Shown here: positions 53,090-63,559 of the stretch, in pieces
Position numbering within the stretch: position 1 is the first letter of the stretch
Layout: each line of letters begins with the position of its first letter
From: Aurifilum marmelostoma
Lineage: Eukaryota > Ascomycota > Sordariomycetes > Diaporthales > Cryphonectriaceae
Assembly (NCBI GenBank): GCA_027559495.1
Contig: JAMXSV010000002.1
Location: 124,001 to 188,000, forward strand
Direction of reading: 5' to 3'
Length of the DNA: 64,000 bases
Position numbers and translations under genes: made by a program
Notes under the pieces: generated by a model
The model's database searches: none
Told to the model about the DNA's origin: nothing
The model's input: only the letters and a program-made list of their open reading frames with translations

Positions 53090-55660
53090 TTACTTGATAT
53101 CCTCGTGGTCCTCAAAGCCATGGGTGCCATCATGCAATGGCTCTTGCCGCAGTGGTACATTCACAGGACCGCTGCTCGCTACTAGCGAAGCGCGGGCGTC
53201 CCCCTCTTGATCCGTGACGGCGGTCCTCTTTCTCTTCGCGCTTCCATTCACCCGACTCGAGCGCTGAAAGTAATCTTCGGGCACGAGGCTCTTGTACTGG
53301 CCGCAGAAGACACCCACCTCGAAGTCCCGCACTTGGCACTTCTCGTCGGCCGCTTCTATACAAGCTGCTTTCAAGTCGTCAAGTGTTTGGAATATCAGAG
53401 CATGACATTGGATAAGGCTAGTCATCTCTTGCAGCGTCCGGCCGTGGGCAAGAAGTTCTGTGAGAAGCGTTGCGTCAGTCCAGGGCCAGTAATCAGTATG
53501 TATACCTGGTACACTACTTACGGGCCGGGTCTGCAAGGTCAATGCCGTGCTAAATGAGCTTAGTTAGTAACCACTTTCATCAAGTTAACGTGCCAGTGTA
53601 TATGTGCCCCTTCTCGAGTAAAGGGGGTAACACTTACAACATGTGGATGGGTAATTTCTGGGCTGCAAGACACAAGGATGATCCGCTTTGCCTCGCATTC
53701 TTTGACCATTTGAACCTGGGAGATTAAAATCAGTAATGCGCGTCTTTATGAGAGAGACATGCCACGTACGATCTCGCGCGAGGTCGTCCCGCGTACAATA
53801 CTGTCGTCCACAAGGCAAACAACCTTGTTCTTGAATTCACAAGCAATGGGCGAGAGTTTCCGACGGACGCTCTTTTGTCGTGCCTTCTGGCATGGAAGCT
53901 GGAACAAAATCAAAGATCAGCACGATCCATCATTGGCATCTGTGAGCTTGTGAGGGTGGGACATACAATGAACGTGCGGTAGATGTATCTGTTTTTCACA
54001 AATGCATTCGAGAATGGTTTTTGTAGCTCCTTGGCCATCTCAGCAGCGGCTGTATTGCTTGTCTAATGCAACGATCCCGTCAGCGGTGGCACGTTGCCTG
54101 AGGTGTCGCATACAGAACTTGCTTACCTCCGGTATGGGAATGACTTGCGAGCAACATGTTAGCAATGTTCCTCGTGGGCAGAAGATCCAGGAGGTGCTGA
54201 ACAATGTCTGAAGACAAAGAATTAAAAGTTCGAGATGACCAGAGCAACATACCAACATCAATCTCCTGAGCCCCTTCTTCTCCCAAGACCTGTCTGACCC
54301 TATTTGCCAACTTCAGACCCATGTTCTGTCGGCTGCGATGGACCGATATTCCATCCATATAAGTATCAGGCCTGGCGAAGTAAAGGTACTCGAAGAGATC
54401 GGGAGTATAAGACTTCGGTTTCACGACTTGTGAGAACTGAGGAACGCCTCCTTTCTTTAAGAAGACGGCCTGGCCCGGCAGGATATCTACGATATCTTTG
54501 AAACCGAGCTGTGTAAGGGCGATCGATTCGGAGGCTAGGAAATAGTCGGTAGCGCCTTCGAGTGTCTCTGAAGGTCGGGATCCGAGGCACAGGGGCCGGA
54601 TGCCATTCTCGTCACTGCGGAGGTGACATAAAATGTCAATCAAGAGATTCAAGATAGGGAACTGAGGAGGTTTTTCTGGGGGGAGGGGGGGAGGCGAAAG
54701 AGTAGCGTACCGAAAGCCTAGGATTCCAAAGCCGGCAATCATCGCAGTGCAGGCAAAAGCACCATGACACCTTGAATACACCTCGCGTAGTGCAGCAAAG
54801 ACGTCGTCCACACTGGCTCGGTGTTTGCCAAGTTCGCCGAGGGCATGGGCGAAGATGTTGAGCCTGGAGGATCAAGGCAGGTCAGCGGAAATGCTGAATT
54901 GAAGTCCAATAGACAGATAGCACACACATGAGTTCTGAGTCGGAGTCGGTGTTCACGTGGCGTCGAGCCTCGTGGTCCAGAAATCTGGCGATTTCTGGGG
55001 TGTTGACGATGTTGCCGTTGACGCTCATGGACAGACCGTAGGGGGAATTGACGAAGAAGGGCTGCGCTTCCGATCTGCAGCCGAGGGTCTGTTAGTAGAT
55101 GCTTATTCACGAGTGTCCCGGGACAGGAGCCAAGTCGAACGTACGCAGACGCAGTGCCCGCGGTCGGGTACCTAAGGTGGGAAATTCTTGAGCAGTGTCA
55201 GCTCCAATCCTCTTCTCTGGAGGTTGCTGGCGGGCAATGATTACCCCATGAAGCCAGGCAACGTCGCCTCCGTCGCGCGTTTGCCCTCATCAAACACTTT
55301 GCTGGCCATGCCTAGGCCCTTGCATTGGAAGACCCTTCCACCCCGGCATACGGCGATTCCCGCAGCATCTTGTCCCCGCTGTTGCTAGCGTCAGCACTCG
55401 TACAAGGCAAACGGCCAATGCAGCTTCGTCGTGGGGTGGATGTTGTGGGTATCGAATAACTGACATGCTGAAGGTAATAGAGGGACTCGTGCAGGTCGGC
55501 GGCGGCGGCGGTCGCTTCTGAATCGCCCAGCTGTCAAACAAGTCAGCGGCTTTCTTCTCCTTCACTCTGCTGCATCATCGTTTTTCGGCGCATGCGTCGG
55601 TCGTCTTCTGGAGCACGGGTCTCTTGGGAAACATACCAATATGCCCGACACACCACACAT
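53090..55660 (-). CDS. ADE4: Amidophosphoribosyltransferase, 13 exons
   Basis: Makes 5-phosphoribosylamine from PRPP and glutamine, the first committed step of purine synthesis; cytosolic. Predicted 547 residues from exons 55660-55637, 55530-55465, 55378-55245, 55186-55145, 55074-54928, 54863-54711, 54614-54253, 54143-54127, 54062-53967, 53898-53770, 53715-53638, 53549-53522 and 53457-53090. All junctions keep frame and family sequence. The class II glutaminase begins MCGVSGILLGD (Cys2 nucleophile) with YYLQHRGQDAAGI, ISHLRYPTAGTASASEAQPF and MSVNGNIVNTPEI. The phosphoribosyltransferase half shows FARPDTYMDGISVHRSRQ, VIPIPETSNTAAAEM and PRPP loop VVCLVDDSIVRGTTS at about 373-387. Exon 8 is 17 nt (VIPIPE), exon 1 is 24 nt and exon 12 is 28 nt. 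The usual PGQ before KARQKSVRRKLS reads PCQ. Confidence 0.92.
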
Positions 55661-56686
55661 TGTATCACTTTGGGGTTTGGTCTTGGCCGAACAAGCAGTG
55701 GCGTAATCCGGTAACCTCAGCAAAACCTCTACCGAGGTGGTGTACGACGCTTTCTGCGAGTGGTGATGCGGTACATAAATGGAGCCGGGGTTTGGAGAAA
55801 AAAAAGTTCGGAGTACCTTGTACGCCTAGTCAACAAAAAGTTCGGCGGGGCACTAGCTAGGCGGTCCGGAGAATGATCCGTGGTGGTGGGGTTCCTCCGA
55901 GAACGGAGTGGAATCTCCAGATTTCCCATGAACATCTTCCCCAAGTACTCCGCATGTGTACCAGGATAAGCTCGCTTCACGCGTCGCGCGATAGCATTTC
56001 ACTTACCTTCTCAGTTGTGCACCACCCTGTAGCTATTCCCATTCATTCCAACAATCGTCCAACGATGAGACCAAGAAGCATCAAAAGTTTTCTCCTGGCA
56101 GCTGCTTCTCTCACAGGGTGCGTGCATCGGCGTGGGGACGCGGTGCCTGGCGATCCTCTCGCCTAGGGATTCTGAGCACGTGGCTTGATTCGCGTCTGTT
56201 ACTGGTTCACGGACGCGCTACATGTGAAAGCGGAGTTGTCGGTCTAGTCTTTCCAATGTTTCATACACTCTCCATCCTACTGTGGAATCCGAATGAGCAG
56301 TGAGACTCGTTGAATTCAGTGGCTTTGGGTATACTTGGCTTGGCTACGAAGCTTCGTCTAGGCGTCCTAGACTCGGGTCGGTGTGTATGGTAGCACGTGC
56401 TATTCTCGTCTTTCCGCTCTCCTGTGTTGCGAAAAAAGAGGCAATGTAAGAAGTGCACCAGGCTGCTTCAACGTAGCACTGAATGTGCTGTCAATCCGAG
56501 TCCCGGCGCCACGGCCTTTCTCTGAAGGTCGTTCTCGACCCTTGCGTATTATGTCTTGGTGCAATTGACACGGATTACAGTACATAGTGCGCGGCGGATT
56601 AGAGTGTCAAGACTCCCCTCGGAGCTTGCAGCAAGTGAGGCAAAGACTTGTCAAATTCGCGACATGGTTCAACACAGAGCACAAGC
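55661..56686. other. Intergenic upstream of ADE4
   Basis: ADE4 promoter and the 3' side of the CHORD-like gene. The only notable content is a short signal-peptide-like frame at 56065-56166, listed separately. Confidence 0.45.
56065..56166 (+). pseudogene. Orphan signal-peptide-like fragment
   Basis: A 33-codon frame MRPRSIKSFLLAAASLTG followed by CVHRRGDAVPGDPLA and a TAG. It has the n-, h- and c-regions of a secretion signal and then a mature-like start, but ends at once. No downstream exon was found. It may be the broken 5' end of a lost secreted-protein gene, or chance. Confidence 0.3.
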
Positions 56687-57340
56687 CTAGTAGTCATCAT
56701 CACTTTCTCCGCCTGCCGAACTCTCACCATTGCGTGCACCATCGCTCTCCGTCTCTGATTCGGAGACCGACCGGCCAAATGTGCCAGGATTTCTACCGTA
56801 CATTCCTCGGTCACCTAAAACGTCATGCTTCCCTCGAGTGCAGCCAGAGCGGTATCCTGGCTTTCCACAACAATCCCATACGAATCCCTCGGGATTCTCC
56901 ATTCGATTCTCCTCTGTATCGATTATGCCATGGCAGTCCTCGTCATGGTCCGCCCAGACATCGGCGTCGTAATCGACATCGAGGTAGCCTATATGATACG
57001 CTCTTAGCGCTCCTGAAAACGGCTGAGGACAGTGTGATGTTGGGGAAGAGGCGCGAGAGACAGAGCGTGGAAGGAGCCCACCATCATGATAGCGACACGC
57101 ATCGCTCGAGTTGTCCTCCTCGTGGTACGGCTCCTGGCACTGGGCACAGATCTTGATGGCCGAAGTTGCCTTTCTCTTTTGGCCCTGCTGACTTTTGCCA
57201 GTCCGTGAGCCTAGTGGGTCCATTGCGTCCATCTGGTCGAGGAAGTCCTCGACTCGCCTTCGCAATGACGAGCTCTCACTACAGAGGGCAATGAGAATCG
57301 ATTTCGCCTTTTCAGGGTCCGCTCTGGTGATCCGGTCCAT
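56687..57340 (-). CDS. CHORD-like zinc-binding protein
   Basis: Predicted 217 residues. The N-terminal helical part (DPEKAKSILIALCSESSSLR, VEDFLDQMDAMDP) leads to a basic linker and then a Cys/His cluster: ICAQCQEPYHEEDNSSDACRYH, later WADHDEDCHGII, then FVWDCCGKPGYRSGCTRGKH. The spacing CxxC...CxYH...CC...C...H is like CHORD-type zinc-binding modules and is seen in many uncharacterised fungal proteins. The tail is acidic and Ser-rich (SSAGGESDDDY). The ATG at 57340 is the first in frame. Upstream in-frame sequence back to an AG at about 57393 (AIAFLQSLLASFGI) also looks coding, so a 5' exon may have been missed. Function unknown. Confidence 0.7.
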   Translation of the reverse strand: MDRITRADPEKAKSILIALCSESSSLRRRVEDFLDQMDAMDPLGSRTGKSQQGQKRKATSAIKICAQCQEPYHEEDNSSDACRYHDGGLLPRSVSRASSPTSHCPQPFSGALRAYHIGYLDVDYDADVWADHDEDCHGIIDTEENRMENPEGFVWDCCGKPGYRSGCTRGKHDVLGDRGMYGRNPGTFGRSVSESETESDGARNGESSAGGESDDDY

Positions 57341-58635
57341 AATCCCGAAACTTGCCAAAAGTGACTGCAGGAATGCTATCGCCTGGGAATTTTCGATAGG
57401 TTATAGAGGATGTCAAGGATATCAATTGTCAGGTGAAGACTTAGAACCGACCTGCTAGGTCGCAGCGATTGTTTACCCGGAAATATAATTATGTCGTGTT
57501 GGCGCGTGGTGGAGAAGGACGCGACTTCCCGCAGGGTTCCGCGCCCGGTTCGCTTATTTCCAGCAATGAGGTCATCCTGTCAGTGACCCCTTGCCTACGC
57601 CTTTCCTTGTGTCTGCCGACCGTACACTACATGCAGCAGCTGCAGCTCTTTTGACAGCTCGTTTCTAATCTTAATCTGTAGCATTACTGTGAGTAGCAGG
57701 TATTGCCTGCACGACGTAGTTTCCCTTGGTAGTCAGATGTAGCCATCTCACACTGCGCATGGAACACATGGCAGCAAGGACGCATTGATTCATGGCTATG
57801 GTCGGAATTTGACCATTGCTCACAGCAGTAATATCGGCTCCATATTTGCTAGGTCATAGCCATACAGCTTGCTCTCTAAGAACGGATATGGTGGGCATGG
57901 CAAGCGAAGGCAAGGAAGAAAAACAAAATAAAGAATAATCACAGTTGAAGATAGGATTCTCGAATGTGCAGGAGCGTTTCGTACATGAAACGAGGGTGAT
58001 AGGAAGGAGCTGCTCAACGAGTAAATTGTTATAGATCGCCTGTGAATAGTCCTGTCCGACTTGTCGTGTACTTCAAATGGCCGGCGCGTGCGAAAGAAAT
58101 GTTCGCGAATGATTCGAGTCGGATATTCTTCTGACCATAGGGCGTGGGCCAAATGGATCTTGGCTCCGGTTATCGCTGCACCCCAATAATCCGGACGGAT
58201 GATTTAGCGAATGGGACACTGTAAATTGGTCATCTGACCCCGCCGTCTCTGGCTCTGGGGAAGTGGGGGGAGACGCTGGGCCAAGCACCACTGAAAGATG
58301 GGGTGTCAGGGGTGGCAATCGTCGCCGATTCTTGCCCGAGGCAGCTCATTTCCACGTACTCGGGCAGGTACTGCCATAGTACAGACGTACTATTGGGACT
58401 GCAGGTGCGACCCCTCGGGCCAATGTTGCACCAAGCATTGGATACCTGGGCAGGAACAAGGTGGAACTTGTTGCCATCTTGGCCATGATGTTCTCAATCA
58501 GGATAACGTCGTGACTCTTTTCTCTTTCGTTCTTCTTCTTCTTGTTGAGTAGTCTTTTTGGGTCTTCTCGTCCTCTCTGCTTCCTGCATTGATTTTTTTG
58601 CTTTTCCCTCTTTCTTCGAATTTCAATTGACAATC
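57341..58635. other. Intergenic between divergent CHORD-like and lactate dehydrogenase genes
   Basis: About 1.3 kb of likely promoter sequence for both genes. CT-rich just before the dehydrogenase ATG (58515-58620). Possible upstream exon of the CHORD-like gene between 57400 and 57660 (donor-like GTAAAC near 57475), not resolved. Confidence 0.45.
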
Positions 58636-60486
58636 ATGGCCAAAGAATTTACGGTAGATGAAGGTGAGGCCCCAGATCACACTGCAGGCGAGACGGGATG
58701 GGGGGGATAGAGTTGATCCGGCAAGAAAAATGGTCTGAGACACGGCACACAAGACTGGCACACGACCTTTGTCATGGTAACGATTGTACAGTTGCGAAGC
58801 ACACCTCTCCTGACAGCTGCTGGGTTATCCTCTACGGCAATGTCTACGACGTGACCGACTTCCTGGCCGAGCACCCTGGTGGCTCAAAGATTATCCTCAA
58901 GCTCGCAGGCAAAGATGCCACAGAAGAGTACGACCCTGTGCACCCTCCTGGCACCATCGAGGAGAACCTCAAGCCAGAGGCAAGGCTCGGGCGCGTCAAC
59001 CCAGACAGCCTCGCCAGAGCCAATTCGGCCGCCGCCGGACCCAGCAGCGGCGATACCTCGTCCTCCTCGACACCGTCGTCCACCACCTCCTCACCACCTA
59101 CAAACTCTGCACTCGAGAAATACTCCCCTCCACCGCTCGACCACCTCCTCAATCTCGACGAGATAGCCGAGGCCGCCAAGAAGCTCGTGTCTGCCAAGTG
59201 CCGCGCATACTACGACTCCGCCTCCGACGACCTCTTCTCCAAGATCTACAATAATTCTGTCTATCGCTCCATCCTTCTCCGCCCGCGCGTCTTCATCGAC
59301 TGCGTCCAATGCGACACGTCTACCTCGCTTCTGGGCCAGTTTGGCGTCCGCACCCCCGTCTTCGTCTGCCCCGCCGCCATGGCCCGCCTCGCGCACTCAG
59401 ACGGCGAGGCCGGCATAGCAAAGGGAGCAGGCTACTTCGGCGCGTGCCAGATCGTCAGCAATAACGCGAGCATGACGCCCGAGCAGGTCGTCGAGGGCGC
59501 GCACGAGGGGCAGGTCTTCGGCTGGCAGCTGTATGTGCAAAATGACCGGGCGAAGAGCGAGGCCATGCTGGCGCGCATCCTCAAGATGCGGCAGTGGTAT
59601 AAGTTCATCGTGCTGACCCTCGACGCCCCTGTGCCCGGCAAGAGGGAGATGGACGAGAAGCAAGGCCTCGATGCTGCGGGCTCGCCGGCTCAGAGCGAGG
59701 TAGACTATCCCGTCATCGGCGGTGGCGCCAAGGACGACGGCAAACCTGCTGGTGGTGGTGTGGGACAGGCCCTGTTTGCAGGGACGGCTGCAGACCTGAC
59801 GTGGAAGACAACACTGCCGTGGTTGAAGAAGCATGCGCCCGACATGCCGGTCGTCCTGAAGGGGGTGCAGACACATGAGGATGTCTACCTCGCTGCTCGA
59901 TACGCGCGGGAGAATCCCGGGACTCTGAAGGCGGTCCTCTTGTCGAACCACGGCGGGCGCGCCCTGGACACAGCCCCGCCTGCGATACATACTCTGCTCG
60001 AGTGCAGAAAGTACTGTCCCGAGGTGTTCAATGATATTGAGATATGGGTGGATGGGGGTATCAGGAGAGGCACTGATGTCGTCAAGGCGCTCTGTCTGGG
60101 GGCAAAAGCTGTGGGTATCGGCAGGGCACCGCTCTGGGGACTTGGCGTCGGCGGCTGGAGAGGCGTCTACAGGACTTTTGAGAGTAAGAATTTCGTAATT
60201 TCTCTCATCAGACCAGATCTTATCCTGAGTATGCTGACGTTGAGGAAATAGTTCTGCAGGCCGAGGTCGAGACGTGTATGCGGCTCTTGGGAGCAAGCAA
60301 TGTGGAGGAATTGAGTCCTCGATTTGTATGTTCTTGCCTGGTCGAGACATCATGTACTGCTTGACTTTGCTAACTTCCTACCAGGTCAACGCTCGAGCAA
60401 TCGAGAGAGATATCTACGACGGAGAGGCGAATCTCGATAAGCCAGGTCTATGGGAGAAGGCGGCTCTCATCAGATCGAAGTTGTGA
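58636..60486 (+). CDS. FMN-dependent L-lactate dehydrogenase, cytochrome b2 type
   Basis: Predicted 531 residues from four exons: 58636-58663, 58792-60183, 60252-60325 and 60385-60486. A cytochrome b5 domain comes first (heme ligands His37 in FLAEHPGG and His60 in YDPVHPPG), then a Ser/Thr/Pro-rich linker (about 97-130), then the alpha-hydroxyacid dehydrogenase barrel. Active-site elements are present: RAYYDSASDD, VCPAAMARLAHSDGE, WQLYVQNDR, VLTLDAPVPGKRE, VVLKGVQTHEDVY, LLSNHGGRALDTAP and WVDGGIRRGTDVVKALCLGA. The family motif GRPFLYA is changed to GRAPLWG. No mitochondrial presequence precedes the heme domain, unlike yeast Cyb2, so a cytosolic or unusual location is inferred. The substrate could be lactate or another 2-hydroxyacid. 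Confidence 0.9.
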
Positions 60487-61543
60487 TGGAGTTTGGATAT
60501 ACCAATAGCTTGGAGTACACATCGCGCTGTTGTCATTCATGGAAGATGCATACCATCGGTTTCTGCATGTGACGACCTTTCATAGAATCGACTGATAAGC
60601 ATTTGCACCATGCTCTATTATACAAAATATCCCGATTTAAATTCTCAAGAACCTCAACTCGCCTTCTGCAATGTCCATCATGGTTTCGCTATTCTGACCT
60701 CGTCCTCGTCATACCATCCGCGTTGGTACTCTCCGTCGCATGGCTAGCGCCTTGTTTTTTCTAGTGACCCCTCCGTCTGAGTTTGTTGAAAAAGCATAGT
60801 TTAACATGCAGAGAGTCTGTAAAGTCAACGCCTATAAGAGGAGAGAGGTCCCCACCAATCTGGATACTAGGTAGCTCGGCAAAATCCGAAATCTGGGACC
60901 GATCTGGAATGGATGGAGGAGACATCTTGCTGCCATGGAGCTTCGGTTCGTCTCACAGCCATTCAGCATGCGCTGCGGATCTGCGGGCCTACGGCCTCTC
61001 CCCTGGTCAATCCGCTACCAATCATGAAGGCGAAAGTACAGCTAAGCCCAACCAGTCTTCGATTAGAGAATAACTCCAAAACTGCATGATATTTTTGAAG
61101 AAGGATTCCCAATTAGGAGCGGGGGGAGAGGTGTGCAAGGAACCTGTCTCAGCATGGCTGTTTCAGATATCCCATCCAAGTTCTGACTGTCAGTCATGAC
61201 AGAAGACTGTAGATCTTGTGTCTCAGGATCAAAGTAGCCCGGTTAAGAAATCGATTGCTGAACGGGGCGCTCTCTCACACCGATGAACAATTCCAATTGA
61301 GGGCATTCGGCTGACTGGCGGATCGCAAGATGGGCTCTATCACCGAGGAGTAGGGATAGTCACGTGCTCTAATTAATCTATTGAGGTCGGGGTACGATGG
61401 GTATCTATCTACGTTCTATGAGTCTATCCTCTGCCATCTAAACAGCGCTAAAATAAGGTTAATGCGAGGGAAAGGGAGAGAGCAAAAGGAACACAAGGCT
61501 TCGAGCAGAGGACTGTCTCTGGATCCAGGACGGGAGACAGCTT
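60487..61543. other. Convergent intergenic
   Basis: About 1.06 kb between the stops of the dehydrogenase and the DUF1275 gene. No supported gene; short frames only. Confidence 0.5.
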
Positions 61544-62644
61544 CTACACCCGCCCTGCCGCCTTCTCGCCACCTGCCACCGGTTTCGGCTTCCATGTCGT
61601 CCAGGCGACGGCAATAACCAACTTGACGGCGCCAGCGATCCACAGAGCAGTAGGCATGCCGGCCTTGGACTTCTGCAGCCAAGCCCCCAGGATTGCCCCC
61701 GCCATCATAAGGACCACAGCCACCAACCGGCGGTTCCTCTTGACATTGCCCCCCATGGGCGCGAACAGCAGGGGGTCCGAGAGCAGATCGCAGTACAGCG
61801 AGGTCAGCACGTTGGTGGGCACCTCGTTGAACCCCAGCACGCGGCTGGTGACGATCTGGCCGCCAAACTGGAACGCCATGAGCGACAGGGGGATGAGCGA
61901 CATGACGTTGGTCTCGTAGCTCTTGAGAAGAGCCTCGCTGGAGCCGGTGCCGAGGGAGGCGATGCCAAAGGCCGGCACGGCGCCGGCCTGGGAGACGGCG
62001 GCGGAGATGAGGATGAGCAGGGCCTGGACAAAGAAGGAGAGCGCCAGGGTGGACTTGCGCTTGTTGCCGATGCGGCGGGTCTGGCCGAAGCAGAAGCAGC
62101 CGGCCCAGAAGGCGGCGATGGAGACCAGGGCCTTGAGCCAGAGGGTTGAGGAGCCGTAGGGAAGATGGGCTGTACCGAGGGCCAGGAAGATGGTGTTTCC
62201 TAGATCAATACGGTTTAGTAAGTAAGTCCTGATATTTTGTTGTTTATTATTCATGCATGTGTGAGAGCTGATGGTGTGTGTTACGAGATGTGTAGTGTGA
62301 TAGGGTGGAAGAGATATGTAAGGAAAGAAAAAGGGGGTCCTCCCTCGTGAGTGGAACGACGGAGAGGCGAAACTATGAAGAGACTCACCAGTCTGCATGC
62401 TCACGAAAACATTACTGGCGTTGAAGGCCACACTATCGCATAGTCCAGAGACAAAAGAACAGGTGACCACTGGAATATCCGAGTGCGCTGGGTCGATGTC
62501 ATCAAAAAGCGTTGAGAGTGCTCCCTTGTTTTGTGGCGCTGCAGGCGGTGAAGGCGGCGAGGATTTGTCTGACGAGGCCCTCTCGCTGAGCACCCCAGGT
62601 GTGCTCATGGGCGTCTCCTTGAAGGCAGATGGTTTGTCTGCCAT
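61544..62644 (-). CDS. DUF1275 (YoaK-like) multi-pass membrane protein
   Basis: Predicted 303 residues from two exons, 62644-62389 and 62199-61544. The 189-bp intron has a GTGAGT donor and TAG acceptor; reading through it would give a His/Thr/Ser-rich insert, so splicing is favoured. The product has about six hydrophobic helices (LKALVSIAAFWAGCFCFGQ, FFVQALLILISAAVSQAG, VAVVLMMAGAILGAWLQ) and the family segments FVSGLCDSVAF, VFVSMQTGNTIFLALG and NEVPTNVLTSLYCDLLSDPL. DUF1275 proteins are widespread in bacteria and fungi with unknown function, probably transport. A Ser/Pro-rich cytosolic N-terminus precedes the first helix. The ATG at 62644 was chosen over the upstream frame to 62878, which looks like leader. 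Confidence 0.88.
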   Translation of the reverse strand: MADKPSAFKETPMSTPGVLSERASSDKSSPPSPPAAPQNKGALSTLFDDIDPAHSDIPVVTCSFVSGLCDSVAFNASNVFVSMQTGESLHSFASPSFHSRGRTPFFFPYISLPPYHTTHLVTHTISSHTCMNNKQQNIRTYLLNRIDLGNTIFLALGTAHLPYGSSTLWLKALVSIAAFWAGCFCFGQTRRIGNKRKSTLALSFFVQALLILISAAVSQAGAVPAFGIASLGTGSSEALLKSYETNVMSLIPLSLMAFQFGGQIVTSRVLGFNEVPTNVLTSLYCDLLSDPLLFAPMGGNVKRNRRLVAVVLMMAGAILGAWLQKSKAGMPTALWIAGAVKLVIAVAWTTWKPKPVAGGEKAAGRV

Positions 62645-63559
62645 TCTCCTTTGCTTGGACTGTGTTGGCCTTGTTTGAAGTTCGGCGATTATGACCTGTG
62701 TTTCCTCGTCTTTGTCCGCTTCAGTCCGTTGAGTCGTCTTCCTGCTTCCTGAGTGGTTTTGCAGGAAGGAGAGAAAAAAATCAAGAAAAATAAATGATAT
62801 CGTCGGCGAAAAAATCGGGACAAAGTCACTTTCGCTTGCCGTAGACCTCGGGGGGGGCCCAGGCGAGGCGGGATCCACCCGTTCTCTCTCACCCTGTGTT
62901 TGAAGAATTTAGCAACGCCTGCTACGGCCCACTTTGGTCTCGACTCGCTTTGCCCGTCTGACAAAGGAGCGACGAAGGTGCCTGACCTGAATGAGTAAGT
63001 ACTGAGTGAAGGAATGCAAGACCATGGTGACGCAACTCTCCTTATCTGCCCAACCTTTGATAAGTACTTACTGAACAAGACCTTGTCTCAATTCTATCAT
63101 CGACATTATTGTGGCCTTCAAAACGGCACGACCCGATAGATCACCCTACTTTCCCTGTCCTCCCTGGATCTGCCTTTTTCTTCGGATCTCACCCGATCCC
63201 GTAACCTTTTTTCCTCCCTCCTCTTCTTTATGGTTCTTCACGACGCATACCCAGCCGGGACGGATACCCATCCGGACCGGAGGATTTCTCTCTTTTTTTG
63301 TCCTCTTAATTGCCCAATCATCTCGGTGAAGCACGCCATATCCCCTGTCCAGCTGGTCTCGTCTGCTCATGAGCAGCCCGCAGAAAATGACGATGCCCTC
63401 CAGAACCTCGTTCATGGGCTTCTCAATTCTGGCCCGTTGACAATGCTCATAGAATTCTCAGAGTCCCAGCACCAGCAGTTATATGGCAACCTGCATGCTC
63501 ACCCCGACGGCTGAGGTGACGTCTCTGACGGGGCAGCCTTGACTCCAGCAGAAAGGTCC
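62645..63559. other. Intergenic upstream of DUF1275 gene
   Basis: Promoter and leader of the DUF1275 gene, including CT-rich sequence (63140-63235). Short frames occur on both strands (for example 63359-63511 +), none recognisable. Confidence 0.4.

Noticed and set aside
59397..60353. 318-codon minus frame opposite the lactate dehydrogenase
   Set aside because: Antisense shadow of a strongly supported gene.
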